Positions 44,339 through 55,327 of a stretch of DNA of 64,000 nt are shown here, in pieces. The position numbers were made by a program, and so were the translations under genes. The DNA is from Calocera cornea HHB12733 (Eukaryota > Basidiomycota > Dacrymycetes > Dacrymycetales > Dacrymycetaceae): assembly GCA_001632435.1 (NCBI GenBank), contig KV423916.1, positions 186,001-250,000 on the forward strand, given 5' to 3'. How positions within the stretch are numbered: the first letter of the stretch is position 1; the number at the start of each line of letters is the position of its first letter. The notes under the pieces were generated by a model that was not told the origin of the DNA, did no database searches, and saw only the letters and a program-made list of their open reading frames with translations.

Positions 44339-44486
44339 CAGTCAGGCGGCTGCGGGTCTATCCTGTGCTCATGCACGTGCGCGTGCGCGTGCTCTGTACG
44401 CCCCGCGCTCGAGCGCTGCAGTGTGCTTGAGTTGTGCTCGCCTAAGACCCGCGGACCTCGAATGATCATCGCCCGAGTCCCCCGGG

Positions 44487-44536
44487 TCACGTGAGGACCC
44501 TGATGGAATGACCGGTGCAAGAAAGTTGGACCCTGA
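44487..44536 (+). promoter_or_regulatory. TCACGTG + two GGACCCTGA boxes of copy 9
   Basis: TCACGTG (44487-44493) is followed by GGACCCTGA (44495-44503) and a second GGACCCTGA (44528-44536), 38 bp before the ATG. This is the fullest version of the module. Confidence 0.65.
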
Positions 44537-44574
44537 ACCCAAACCTCCCTTGATGAGCAGGACCATGTTCTCAC

Positions 44575-45873
44575 TCATCCGCACCAAAGCGGCATTTGGA
44601 CGCTGCATGTCCTCCCATGCGACCCGCGGACGCCTCGTAATACCCTGCGTGCGCGTACGTTGAGTCTGTGTCCCCGTCACACGCTCCGCAGCTCATGCGG
44701 CCCAGCGCGGATACGCCGAAACTCCCGCGGTGTCTAGTGCACGTCGCAAGCCCAGGCGCAAGAGCATAGAGCTCGCCCAGCATCTGATGGAGCACGGGGC
44801 GCCCAAGATAGAGGGAAACATTGCCACGCTCTCTGAGCAAGAGCTCAACGGGTGGATAATCAGAGTGCGTCCCAGCGCCCGCCGCACAACGAGAAGCGGA
44901 TGCTGACCTTGATGCCCTTGCGGCGGTGGATGGTGCAGATCAGGGATGAGACGGACATCGGCATACCGCCCACGAAGACGCAGCTCACGCTAGCGCAGCG
45001 CATGGTTGAGCAAGGCGCGCCGAACGCGGACCAGATGCGCGAAGGGATGACTTGGCGAGAGTTGGACACGTGGATCGGCGAGGCGGAGAATGTTCGCTGC
45101 TCCCTCCTTTTCCTGCGCTGTTTTGCGCGTAGCTGACGCTCGGGCAGCTCGGCTGGAAACCCCCCATACATGAGACTGACTTGAAAATCAAGCAGCGCTG
45201 TGGGCCTGCGACCGCTGCTCAACTAGCGTACGCGCGCGACCTCGCCTCATACGCCGGGCTGGAGGTCCCGTACGATCCGGAGAATGCGAAGCGTGGGGAG
45301 GTGGCGAACTTCATCGGCCGAGCCCGGGCTGAGCTCATCCATCAGGACAAGGCCGTATCTGGGCGGGCTGTGCCCAGCGGGCCTTGGACGAAGTGGCAGA
45401 GGACTCGGCTCAGGGACCTGGGTGTGAAGTTGCCAGATGGGACGTCGTGGGGCGAGGCGCAGGAGAAGCTCGAGGAGTTGGGAGTTGTGAAGCGAAGCAA
45501 GAAGAAAGGCGTAGGAGCCGCGATGAGTGCGAAGAAGGAAAATGCGAAGGAGGGTGAGGAGCCCGAGCTCGGAGAGGAGAGTGCGGAGATGAAGCTGTCG
45601 GAGGAGGTGTACTCGGCCAGATCGAAGGGGAATGCGGAGGGCCAACTCATCGACGAGAGGGCAAAGAGCAAAGCGGCTATAATGGACCCGGACTTTGAGG
45701 TGGTTGAAGACACTCCAGAGCGCAAACGGGAGAGGAGAGTAGCGCGGAAGAAGGAACTGCGAGCGCGGAGGGAGGCGCGGAGGGAGGCGCGGATGGGCGC
45801 ACGGTCCGTCGAGGGAAGGACGAAGGCCGAGCCATCTGTTGGAAGTGCGCAGGGAGATGATGCAGGCCTCTGA
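44575..45873 (+). CDS. mitochondrial SAP-like repeat family, copy 9
   Basis: Exon 1 is MFSLIRTKAAFGRCMSSHAT and ends phase 1 before GTTGAG. Exon 2 begins AHAAQRGYAETPAV and carries repeat A (SIELAQHLMEHGAPKIEGNI, EQELNGWIIRV). Exon 3 carries repeat B (TKTQLTLAQRMVEQGAPNAD, MTWRELDTWIGEAE). Exon 4 carries repeat C (AAQLAYARDLASYAGLEVPY, EVANFIGRARAEL) and repeat D (RTRLRDLGVKLPDGTSWGEA), then a tail that is first Lys/Glu-rich and then strongly Arg-rich (RERRVARKKELRARREARRE). The Arg-rich end is unique to this copy and would suit nucleic-acid contact. Confidence 0.73.
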
Positions 45874-46360
45874 GAAGTATTATCAGAGGGCTCAGAATCA
45901 ACTGACAATTCTGCGTCTTACTTGATGCGGTTGGTACACCGTTTGCCCCATGTGAGAAGGTCTTCAATTCCTCCCTACAAACGCCCACCAAGGTCACGAC
46001 AGAGTACAGGAGTACACGTACTGGAACATGTATCGCGAGCCGCACCCTCCTGGGCAACGCCTGGCGTGGACAGACCGCCGGGCGCGACTCTGCACTCTTT
46101 CTCTCTCTTGATTTGTAGCATCTTCCTCTACGAGGTATTGACAGAACGTAAGAAGAGTTCAGCACCTCTGCTGCGCATAGCAGGACGATGTCCCCATATC
46201 CCAGGTGGTCTTTCCCGTTCACATTAGGACAACCTGGAAGGATGTCACTTGATGTCACCACTGACCTACAATCAGAGTTTCTCACGTCCAAAACCTTGCC
46301 CGAAGCTTCCTTCCCCGCTAGACAGATATGGCAGGCTTTTCGTTGAGGGATTCAGCCGGA
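45874..46360. other. 3' flank of copy 9
   Basis: The family 3' block is recognisable at 45922-45940 (TTGATGCGGTTGGTACACC). No gene recognised beyond it. Confidence 0.45.
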
Positions 46361-46406
46361 TCACGTGCGCTGCCTCCCATGGGAAGAGCTTGCGATCGGA
46401 CCCTGA
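46361..46406 (+). promoter_or_regulatory. TCACGTG + GGACCCTGA promoter of copy 10
   Basis: TCACGTG (46361-46367) and GGACCCTGA (46398-46406), the latter 15 bp before the ATG. Confidence 0.6.
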
Positions 46407-46421
46407 CCGCTCACCGTCCTA

Positions 46422-47622
46422 ATGTTCTCCCTCACCCGCACAACATCGCCTCTGCGCCCTTCTTTGCTCTCGCATGCCACCCACCTGTCTTCCATTTCGA
46501 TAATTGTATGCTCTATGTCTCGACTCTGTAGCCCGTGACTGATGGAATCCAGCGCGGTTATGCTAAGAAGTCGCCCCGCAGAAAGCCAGCTACATGGAAG
46601 GCCAAGGCCCTCGCCCAGCAGCTGTTGGACCACGGTGCTCCACCCCCGCCGGAGGGCGACGTTGTCAAGGTCTCACGGGCGACACTAAGAGAATGGATTG
46701 ACAAGGTGCGCCGCACGCTGGTGGCATGGCGGATGCATATCAGACGCTAATACGCTTTCGGCGGTGTAGTCGCTCATGGTGCGCCGCACGCTAATGGATA
46801 TGGTAAACACAGGTCACATGCTGACATGTTTTTCGCGGCGCAGACGCTCAGGGAAACGGGAATTGAGCTGCCTGATCTACCCGCATCGAAAGGTCAGATC
46901 AAGCTCGCGCAGCACCTAATCCAAAACGGCGCGCCTAAGGCGGAAGAGGTGCACGAGGGGATGGCCCGGGGAGAGATGGACGTGTGGATAGTGGAGGCGA
47001 ACAAGGTACGCCATGTCCTCTTCAACCTGACTTTTGATCGTAGTGTCTGACCGGCCTGCAGAATGTCGGCCTCCGACTACGTGATCCGCTACCTCCCACG
47101 GTGATGAACATGAAAGCGACCGATCCCCATTTGCAGCATGCACGCGACCTAGCCGCAAGCTCGGGCCTAGAGATCCCGTACAACGAGGCGCACGCAACAT
47201 ACGAAGATGTCGCTAGCTTTGTTCGGTGTTGCCGGAGGGAGCTGGTGAGACTGGCCAAACCGCCGAAAGTGTCTACGGAGCGGGTGTCCAACAGGCAGAG
47301 GGATAAACTCGAGGTTCTCGGCGTGACGTTACCGGAGGGCGCGACGTGGGCGGAGGCACACGAGAGGATCCTGGAGCTGAACAAGCCTGACGCGGCTGCG
47401 GCTGGCCCCGGGGAGACGGACGGTGTGACCCTGACTCCGGCGGATGAGGAGGTTGAAGATGCCCAGGTGGTCCCAGAGCGCGAGGTGGTGGAGGAGAGCA
47501 CAGAGGTGGGAGCCATAGAGGAGATCGAAGGGGCCGAATCGGAGGAGGAAAGTGTCGAGGTAAAAGCGGCTGTGGAGAGTGAAGAGCCGACCGAGGAAAG
47601 CACCAACAGCCCAGCTGTTTGA
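46422..47622 (+). CDS. mitochondrial SAP-like repeat family, copy 10
   Basis: Exon 1 is MFSLTRTTSPLRPSLLSHAT. Exon 2 begins QRGYAKKSPRRKP and carries repeat A (AKALAQQLLDHGAPPPPEGD, RATLREWIDKV). Exon 3 carries repeat B (SKGQIKLAQHLIQNGAPKAE, MARGEMDVWIVEANK). Exon 4 carries repeat C (HLQHARDLAASSGLEIPYNE, EDVASFVRCCRREL) and repeat D (RDKLEVLGVTLPEGATWAEA), then a strongly acidic tail (EEIEGAESEEESVEV). A pseudo-duplicated stretch (GTGCGCCGCACGCT twice, 46705 and 46781) lies in the intron between repeats A and B. Copies 10 and 11 form a subgroup with PPPPEGD in repeat A. Confidence 0.73.
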
Positions 47623-48158
47623 GGGAATCCCGCAGGGCGAGAGCGTTCGCTCCCCAGAGCCGATGTTCTAAAGACCTGCAAAGGCTGACTAGTGGTGCTA
47701 CGAAGGCCTTGGAAGGAGTTGGTACTTCGGGACATATGACGAGTTCTACGGTGCCTTGCTCTCACAAGGTTCTCGAAGGACTGCGCTATTGGGACAAGGT
47801 GCGCATGCCGCACCCTCTTGTTCAGGGGATGGAGGGCTGGTAGCCGCATGACGTCGAGAGACGGAAGCGGGGCAAATGAGTAATTCGTACTCTGATTGCA
47901 TCTCCGCATCTTTATCTACATATGAACTAGTTATTGAGGAAACATAAGGAACAACTCGGCACTTCTTCCGATGTCCTCAGTAACTTCCGAGTTGTGAGTC
48001 TGCACATGAAATAATCTGGTAGAGAGTCACGCGCTCCCAATATCAAACCCTGCAATCTCCAGATCCAATGACCCTATAAACATCACTTGCCGGGGCATTC
48101 CCGTTAGTAGTGCACCAGATTTGGCTGTGTTCTCTTCGGCGCAATTGAGCCGCGCGCG
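47623..48158. other. 3' flank of copy 10
   Basis: Contains a weak version of the family 3' block near 47715-47740 (GAGTTGGTACTTCGGGACAT). No gene recognised. Confidence 0.4.
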
Positions 48159-48208
48159 TCACGTGCGTCTGCCTCTATGAAAATGGCTTTGCGAGCGTTG
48201 GACCCTGA
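48159..48208 (+). promoter_or_regulatory. TCACGTG + GGACCCTGA promoter of copy 11
   Basis: TCACGTG (48159-48165) and GGACCCTGA (48200-48208), the latter 25 bp before the ATG. Confidence 0.6.
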
Positions 48209-48233
48209 AGGGTTCATCGTCAGGACCATACTA

Positions 48234-49196
48234 ATGTTCTCCCTCATCCGCACAACAGCACCTCTACGCCGTTGCTTGCTCTGGCATGGCACACATCCAT
48301 GTTCCGTCCCAATAATTGTGTGTTCCGTGCTCCGATCGCGTAGTTCACGACTGATGCAACGCAGCGCGGATACGCCAATGTTTCAGGGTTCAATAAAACA
48401 GTTAACTGGAGGACCGCGGCCCTCGCCCAGCAGCTGTTGGAGCATAGTGCTGCACCCCCGCCGGAGGGCGACATCTCCACGCTCTCACAGGAGCCGCTGA
48501 GCAATTGGGTTGCGAAGGTGCGCCCCACGCTCGTGACATAGTGGATGTACATCACATGCTGACATACTTCGGCGGTGTAGATGCTCTTGGAAATTGACGT
48601 CCCGGCATCGAAGGCTCAGATCACGCTCGCGCAGCACTTGATCAAACGGGGTGCACCTAACCCGGACCAGGTGCACGATGGGATGACTCGGCGGGAGGTG
48701 GAAGCTTGGATAGACGAGGCGACGAAGGTACGCTCCCCTTCTTCATCATGCCCTTTACTCGCAGTGTTTGACCAGCCGGCAGACTGTCAGCCTCAGTCGG
48801 CCCGCCGTGACACCCCCCCATCTGATGAACGCCAAACCGAGGGATCAGAAGCTGGTGTATGCACGCGACTTGGCCGCATACGCAGGCCTCGAAGTCCCTT
48901 ACGACGAGGCGCAAGCAAAGCACAAAGACGTCGCTGACTTCATCTTTCAATGTCGGGATGAGCTGAGGAGACAGGGGAAGCCACCGAACGTGCCTACGGG
49001 CCCGGCGTCGAAGGGGCAGAGGCGTAGGCTAAGGGAGTTGGGCGCGACGCTGCCGGAGGGGGCCACGTGGGGGGAGGCCCATGAGAAGCTTCAGGAGCTC
49101 AAGAAGGCGTCAGAGCCGGCGACGAGCTCGGAGGAGAAGGATGCCGAACCTGCTGAAAAGAGTGCCGGGGCCGGCGAGGAAGCCACCAAGAGCTGA
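48234..49196 (+). CDS. mitochondrial SAP-like repeat family, copy 11
   Basis: Exon 1 is MFSLIRTTAPLRRCLLWHGT. Exon 2 begins near QRSADTPMF or, in the family frame, GYANVSGFNKTV, and carries repeat A (AALAQQLLEHSAAPPPEGDI, QEPLSNWVAKV). Exon 3 has repeat B (SKAQITLAQHLIKRGAPNPD, MTRREVEAWIDEATK). Exon 4 has repeat C (QKLVYARDLAAYAGLEVPYD, KDVADFIFQCRDEL) and repeat D (RRRLRELGATLPEGATWGEA), then a short Glu/Ala tail. The exon 1 to exon 2 joint is less certain than in copies 1 and 9, because the QRGYA site is altered. If that joint cannot be spliced in frame, the copy may be impaired. Confidence 0.65.
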
Positions 49197-49523
49197 GCCG
49201 CCTGAAGCATTCTAACAGGGAAAGAAAACCCACTTCTTAGCACGGCGATCAGAGGAATTGCACAAGCTGATCGGCGCTGCTACGGGTACCCTCGATGCTG
49301 TTGGCACACATAATACGTTACAGGGGCCTTCGATCCATTAGTCAATAACGAGAATGTGACTGGTTCAGTATACTCTGGGTGAAGGGGGGCATTTATCAGT
49401 TGCTGGAGCACCCCACAGAGATGAAAAAAAGACAGTCTCATAACGACTTCACCTGAACATCGTTTCGGTCATTGTGATGATTCTAACGGCACCGCAGCAG
49501 ATGCCTGGTCAGAGGGCCGTTGA
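49197..49523. other. 3' flank of copy 11
   Basis: No recognised gene. A weak trace of the family 3' word (CTGTTGGCACA near 49298) is present. Confidence 0.4.
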
Positions 49524-49530
49524 TCACGTG
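49524..49530 (+). promoter_or_regulatory. TCACGTG box upstream of broken copy 12
   Basis: A TCACGTG core lies 26 bp before a possible ATG. The GGACCCTGA partner is absent, which fits the decay of the gene that follows. Confidence 0.4.
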
Positions 49531-49556
49531 AAGCACGGTGGGCAATAGATTGAACC

Positions 49557-50499
49557 ATGACAGACCGACTCCCATCGCCCCTCGTCTGGATCCTCAACTC
49601 CTCGCACCCTCCTGACCTCCTCAAGCACCTCTCATGCATGTGCTCACTTGCATGCTACGCTCCCATCTGGCGGCTTGGTGCGCACCGCCAGCCGCCTGCA
49701 CGGCGCACCGACGCCCGGCCCCGTGGCGGCCGGCCTCGATGGAACCCACCCTTGGGCAACTCTCCCTCGCGGCCGACCTGCTGAAGCGTAAAGGGATCAG
49801 AGCGTCCGAGAAGCCTCTATAACAGCACACGCGAGCGGATATAACTGAATGTATCAAAACAAAGTGAGTCGGTATCGCTCCCGCGTCGTTAGGGCCATCC
49901 TGCTGACAACCCCACCATTCCTCAGGTATCCCCCAAATTGAAGATTCTCGCTAGGCCCAATCAGTACGAGGTTGCGCAGAGGTTGATTGAGCGGGGTGCT
50001 CCGGATGCTGATGAAGTGCGTCCGGGGATGACATGGACGGAATTGACCGCGTGGATTGCCCAAGCGAGACTGGTGCGTCCTTTGTACCTACTTAGTGTCT
50101 TACACTACTTCGCGCGCTGTGGGGTTCAGACCTTCCACGAAATCGGTGCTGATTATGCTTCAGGCTGCGACCCTCCGAAAGGCTGTTATTCCCTTAGAGG
50201 AAGAGCGACAGAAACGGACGACCTTTCGCCAGCTGGCCATGGCTGACACGCCCCGCCTGAGTCTGGCCTCCCACGCAATAGCAGGAAGACGGCGACGGGG
50301 GCCGAGGCGCACGGCCTTATTCAGCAAGGCCCGGATCGTGCTCGAGTGGCAGCATCAAGCTGAAGAAGCTGCTGAGTGGTCGAGGATCACGCCGTCAGAG
50401 GGGATGACCCGCGGAGAGACGCACGATCTTATCGTGAAAGTGCCATCTGAACCCGAGCGAAAATGTTGGGGAGATGAAGAAGTGTGGAAAGGGGAATGA
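49557..50499 (+). pseudogene. mitochondrial SAP-like repeat family, copy 12 (decayed)
   Basis: Repeat A is recognisable (PTLGQLSLAADLLKRKG) but a TAA interrupts it before its second helix (HTRADITECIKTK follows in frame). Repeat B is intact (NQYEVAQRLIERGAPDADEV, MTWTELTAWIAQAR). Repeat C has lost its signature and repeat D keeps only its second half (SEGMTRGETHDLIVKV). No convincing presequence precedes it. An alternative is an aberrantly spliced but transcribed gene. The stop in repeat A and the missing presequence argue for a pseudogene. Confidence 0.65.
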
Positions 50500-50719
50500 G
50501 GAAACCAGATAACGTACCTCAGTTAAAGAACGGCTGTGAGCTGTGGGCCGGGAGCCTTTTCACCATGCAGGACGATGCGGCTGATCTCCGCGATCGCTTG
50601 ACGCCCGACCTCGAGACAGTACCCAGCTGAGGAGAGTATACAATGTAATTTTGTTGGTCCCATTTTATCCTGTGCACAATAATCGCTGTGAGGAATGCTA
50701 CCAGTCAACTTAGATGAAG

Positions 50720-50762
50720 TCACGTGCGCCTTTAAGTGGGATTCGTAACGGGAAGACCCTGA
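50720..50762 (+). promoter_or_regulatory. TCACGTG + GACCCTGA promoter of copy 13
   Basis: TCACGTG (50720-50726) and AAGACCCTGA (GACCCTGA 50755-50762), the latter 46 bp before the ATG. Confidence 0.55.
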
Positions 50763-50808
50763 CTTGAAAGTGGGTATCCACCTCTCAAGTTGGTTGCACT
50801 CCTCGACT

Positions 50809-51775
50809 ATGTTCGCTGCTCTCCGCATTCGGACAAGCGGGTTCCGCTCGTTGGTCCCATCCACCATCTATGTATCCCGTTTGTCTTCAATCGGTAGTGT
50901 TGTAAGCTCGCCTCGGCTCCTGGCTGTCAGGATTCAAGCTGACACCAAACCAGCGCACGATTTACCGCCGGACTGGGCCGCCGAGACAGAACCAAATCAC
51001 TCTCGCAAAGACACTGGTGCATTACGGGGCGAAACCTCCCGAAAAGGGATTTGAGGCGATGACGGAAACGGACATGAGCGAGTGGATCACAAAGGTGCGC
51101 ACCGGCCTGCACGCAGGAGGCACGAAGTGCCAGATGGTGACGCGAATGTGCATGGGCAGGTATCGCAGACGATGGACATGCCGGCAACGCCCCAACAGTG
51201 GACAATTGCGCGGTCATTGCTTGCGAATGGCGTACCAAACAGCGAGCAAGTGCACGACAAGATGACATGGCGCGAGATGAGCCGTTGGCTTGATACAATC
51301 AGGGCGGTGCGAGACCTTCCCCTCCGCTCCGATCGTCTTCTGGCCTCAGAAGGAGAGCTCCAGCGTGGGTCTGCTACTGACTTCTCCGCAGATCCAACAG
51401 TTTACCCCACGTAGAATGATTCCCAACAGGGAGGAGCGTACGATTCGAGCGGGCCCTGGCGCACTCTTTAACGCTCGCAGATTGGCCGCTCGCGTCGGCT
51501 TTACAATTCCCTACGACGAGGACAGCGTAACGTGGGGCGAGGTGTCTGACTTCATCCTGAAGTGCCAAGAAGAGGCCGAAGCCCAGAACAAGCCACTCTA
51601 CCTCCCTAGTGCCGAAGAACGAAAGGAGCCGGCGAGCGAAAGGCAGTATGTCAAGCTGAAGAGGTTAGGAGTTGTCTTGGAACGCAAAGTGACCCGCGGG
51701 GAGGCGAGCGACCTGATTTCGGCGGCGCAGGAGCGGATTCGCTCTGGAGTGAGCCCATCTGGAGAGGGAGCTTGA
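50809..51775 (+). CDS. mitochondrial SAP-like repeat family, copy 13
   Basis: Exon 1 is MFAALRIRTSGFRSLVPSTI. Exon 2 has repeat A (QNQITLAKTLVHYGAKPPEK, MTETDMSEWITKV). Exon 3 has repeat B (TPQQWTIARSLLANGVPNSE, MTWREMSRWLDTIR). Exon 4 has repeat C (ALFNARRLAARVGFTIPYDE, WGEVSDFILKCQEEA) and repeat D (SERQYVKLKRLGVVLERKVT, GEASDLISAAQERI). The tail is very short. It resembles copies 4, 5 and 8 in repeats C and D rather than its neighbours 10-12. The splice into exon 2 was chosen so that the LTPNQRT frame leads into repeat A. Confidence 0.7.
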
Positions 51776-53477
51776 TGGCACATTCATCATACGTGTCGAC
51801 ATTGTTAATCATATGACGGCGCGGGTACACACAATGAAACTGTATTGCCCTCCACCAGGGTGCCCAACAGCCTTCATGGGGTGGCAACGACAACTGGGGC
51901 GCGACGAGGTTATCCGTGCATTGGGGGACACCTATGTATAAGCTATCGTCGTATCGCGACGAAGTGACTGGCATACATCAGGCTGGCACCAAGGACGGCT
52001 GTCGCCGAAAGCATTCCGTTAGCTGGCTGGGCTATGTTATTTCAGACCTATGCAGCTCCCTCGCATGCCGGACTCCACAGTTCGAGGGCGCGAGTCGTCG
52101 GGGTCGCCCGGGGTTCGTTGACGTAATGATAGGCGGGGCTTTCGTGCACCTTCCTCTTCCCCAGGTGATGTTGTCGTCAACGGCACATACGTTGTCTATC
52201 AGGCCGCCTTGCGTTCTTTCTTTCTTACCAGGCTCCGGTTGTTCGTCTTCAAGAACCACGGTAAGCCAGGGAAACCCGCGCTGTATCAACCAGGACATCC
52301 ATTACTGCCCAAGAGGAAAGCGTGAGAGACAACAAACTAAACAAACTAGCTAAGCTAAGTTGAGTGAAAAGAAATAAGGCAAATAAGAAAAGAAAAGAGA
52401 TCCGGGGCCGCCACTGCTCCTCGCATTCACTTTGCGCGACCCTCGCGAAAGACAGAGGCGACGGGGGGCAATGGATGAAGGTCGGAGGCAGAGTGGCAGC
52501 GCGCCCCGCGAGGGCCAATGCCGCAGAAGTACATCGTACACGCTTGTGCTCCCAATGTACACCTTCTAAGCCCACAAGATAGGTAGTCCAACAGCAACAA
52601 CACGGAGCGCGCGAAGGGGCGCACACCGAGGAAAATGGCGATGGGGACAGCGGCAGTCGCGCGCGCGCCTTCGGCCCTGCGCACCGCGCTCGGGAGGACG
52701 GGCGCGCGGACGTACTGAGGGTAGAACGAAGAATGGACAGATCCAAAGGTGGCTCAGCGCGCTGAGCGAGAAGGGAAGGCGAAACGAAAACAGAGAAGAA
52801 AACAAGAAAACAAGAATGAATGAATGAATGAAGTCGGAAGGAAGGAACGAATGGGGTTAACGAGTGACATGGGTTGGTTTTGCACAGCCTGGGACGATTT
52901 CGAGTTTGGAGTTGATAAACGAGCGGACGGAAAGGCAACAACAGCAGCAGCGGTGGGAGCGGTGGGAGCGGAGGGGCGGAGCGTGGCGGTGCGGTTGTCG
53001 TTTCCTGTTGGTTTGGCGCGAGAAGGCGCGGGAAGAGCAAAGGGCAAAGAGCAGAAGGGGCGATAAACAAGAGCAGAGATAGAGGGCGGCGTGCGCCAGT
53101 GGCCAGTGCGGGGCTTGGCGGTGCTGAGATGCGGGTGCGGGTGCGGGGTGCGGGGTGCGGGATGCAGTAGATGGACGGGGAGAGGGAGAGACGGGGGCTC
53201 CGGGTAGGACGGGCGAGATCTGGATTTGGCTTCAGCTCGATCTCGGAGCTATGCATGCTTCGTTGCTTCGTGCGCTCTCGGGTGTTGTGTTGAGAGGCAG
53301 AGGTGCGGAGGGAGAGTACTGTAGGGGTAGAGGACGAGGGGTAGAGGAGGCGAGAGACGGTCGGTCGGGCGGCGGTTCTTCAGGAGCGTTAGGCTGCCCA
53401 GGGAGGGTGCGACGGGGGAGGCGGAGGGGAAGGGTTGCGGGGGGAGTGCGGCTTGCGGCTTGCGGCCTGCGGTCAGG
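51776..53477. other. long non-coding stretch at the right edge of the family cluster
   Basis: No recognised gene. A minus-strand open frame of 335 codons (52249-53256) is rich in Pro, Leu and Ser with no domain and is probably 3' untranslated or intergenic DNA of the gene ending at 53478. A GAAT tetranucleotide run lies at 52814-52830. Confidence 0.5.
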
Positions 53478-55327
53478 CTAAGCATTAGCGACCCTCAGCC
53501 CGCCCCTGGCCCCGCCATAGTCCTCCATAACGCTGCCGACCTCCGAGTTGCTCCTCCCGGCGTCGGCAAGGCTCGGCGGGTCCAGCCCGTGCGACTGGGA
53601 CTGGGGCTGGCCCGACTCCCCGTACCCCGCCTCGGGCCCGGCATACCCGTACTGCGCATACTGCGGGCTGAGCATGCCCCCCTGGACGTGCGTGGCGTGC
53701 TGCGGCTGGGCGCCCCAGCCCCAGGAGGAAGAGTCCGGCGCGAGCTTCGACGGGTCGTACCCGTAGGTGTTGTACCCCGCTGCTGCTGCTGCTCCGGCCC
53801 CAGCCCCAGCCCCGGCGCCGGAGAGCTGCGGGGCAACGGGCTGCGACTCGTAGTTGTAGTACGAGGGGACGCGGGTGGAGCCGCGTTCCTGGCCTGCTGC
53901 GGCCTGCGCGCCGTTCAGGTCGGTCATCTCGTACTGGCCCTGCTGGGCGGGGTAGCCGTACGCGTGCGTTGCGGAAGACGGGGTGGACCCGCTGGTGAGG
54001 GAGGGCGCGTGCGAGCCGGAGGAAGTGGCGTCCTGCGCGGCCTGCGGGGGGTAGGCGTACACCTGCCCGTCGGCAGCGGTGTAGTAGCCGTACTGGGCCT
54101 GCTGGGCAGCGGCGTACGCGTTGTAGTCGTAGTTCTGCTGCTGCTGCGCGGTCGCGTTCGGGTCGTCCGTGTTCACCAGCTGCTGCTCCGCCTCGCCCGC
54201 CTGGCCGGCCTCGGCACCGCCGACGGTGCTGGCGAATGCCTGGCCAGCGCCGAAGCCAGCCACGCCGGGGGCGGCGCTGCTCCGCGCGCCCGCGTCGCCT
54301 GCGCCGGCCGCGTTGTTCGCCTGCTGCGCGCGCATGGACGGGGTCGTGTAGTGCGGGGTGCTCCCCGAGGCCTTGTTCATCGGCCGCGAGGAGGCGAACG
54401 ACTTGTCGTCGTCCAGGTCGTCGTACCGCTTACGCCTGGCCGAGGCGGCGGCAGCATGCGCGGCGGCGGCGACCTCACGGTCGAACGCGCGCGCACGGCT
54501 GCGCCTCCTGCACCAGACGATGCCGAATAGGATCATCGCCGCGACTGCAATACCGACAACGACAAACACGCCGGCAACCGCGCCCTTGTTGTTGAAGAAG
54601 GTGCTGATGCTGCCGCTCGCGCTGCCGTCCGTCGGGCTGAGCACCTGGGTAAGGGTGATGACGTGGCCATTGCTCGTCGTCTGGGTGATGATTGTGCTCC
54701 CGCCGTGGGTGGGCGAGTTCGTCGGCCCGGTCTGGGTGTTCGTCGCGCTGTTGGGGAGGGCGAGTGTGGACCCGGTGTTGGTGACGATGTTGGCGCTGGA
54801 CGAGGTGGGCGAGGTCTGGGAGGCGGAGGAGCTGCTCGGGGAGCTCGAGGAGCTGCTTGAGCTTGAGCTTGAGCTTGAGCTGGAGGACGAGCTGGAGGAG
54901 CTGGAGGAAGAGCTCCTGCTTCGGTCAGTGGGTGCGCGCGTGGGGAATCGCGAGGGACGTACGTATCCGAGCTCGAGCTCGAGCTGGAGGAGGAGGACTG
55001 GCTGGAGGTGCTCGTGTCTGAGGAGGAGGTGGGTGAGGCCGAGTCTGAGCTGGAGGGGCTGGATGATGAGGATGCCGAGTCGGAGTCGGATGTGGGTGTG
55101 GGTGTGGGGGAGAGGGAGGGCGAGGAAGGGCTATGGGTCAGCTATGGCTATGCATTCTGTGGTGTGTGGAGGACGCACTCTGAGCTGGTGGGGGACGGGG
55201 AGGGGGACGGGGACGGGGTGGGGGATTGGGAGAGGGAGTCTGTGGCTAGAGAAGAGGAGGGAGATGAGGATGGTGTGCGGGAGGTGCGGGAGGGGGAGGG
55301 GGACGTGCCCGAGTCGGTCCCGGACAT
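53478..55327 (-). CDS. Ser-rich single-pass membrane protein with long disordered tail
   Basis: Three exons (55327-55179, 55130-54963, 54915-53478) join to exactly 585 codons. Residues 1-195 are almost entirely Ser, Pro, Thr and Asp, a mucin-like region likely to be O-mannosylated. A Thr/Asn segment (SNGHVITLTQVLSPTDGSA) follows, then one membrane span at about residues 217-240 (GAVAGVFVVVGIAVAAMILF) ending in CRRRSRAR. The inner tail of about 340 residues is rich in Ala, Gln, Tyr and Gly. The layout recalls fungal Mid2/Wsc-like wall-stress sensors and Axl2-like proteins, but no conserved ectodomain or clear signal peptide is seen. An unseen upstream exon could supply one. Confidence 0.7.

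Noticed and set aside
52249..53256. 335-codon minus-strand open frame
   Set aside because: Low-complexity Pro/Leu/Ser/Phe composition, no domain, and placed where the 3' flank of the Ser-rich membrane protein is expected.
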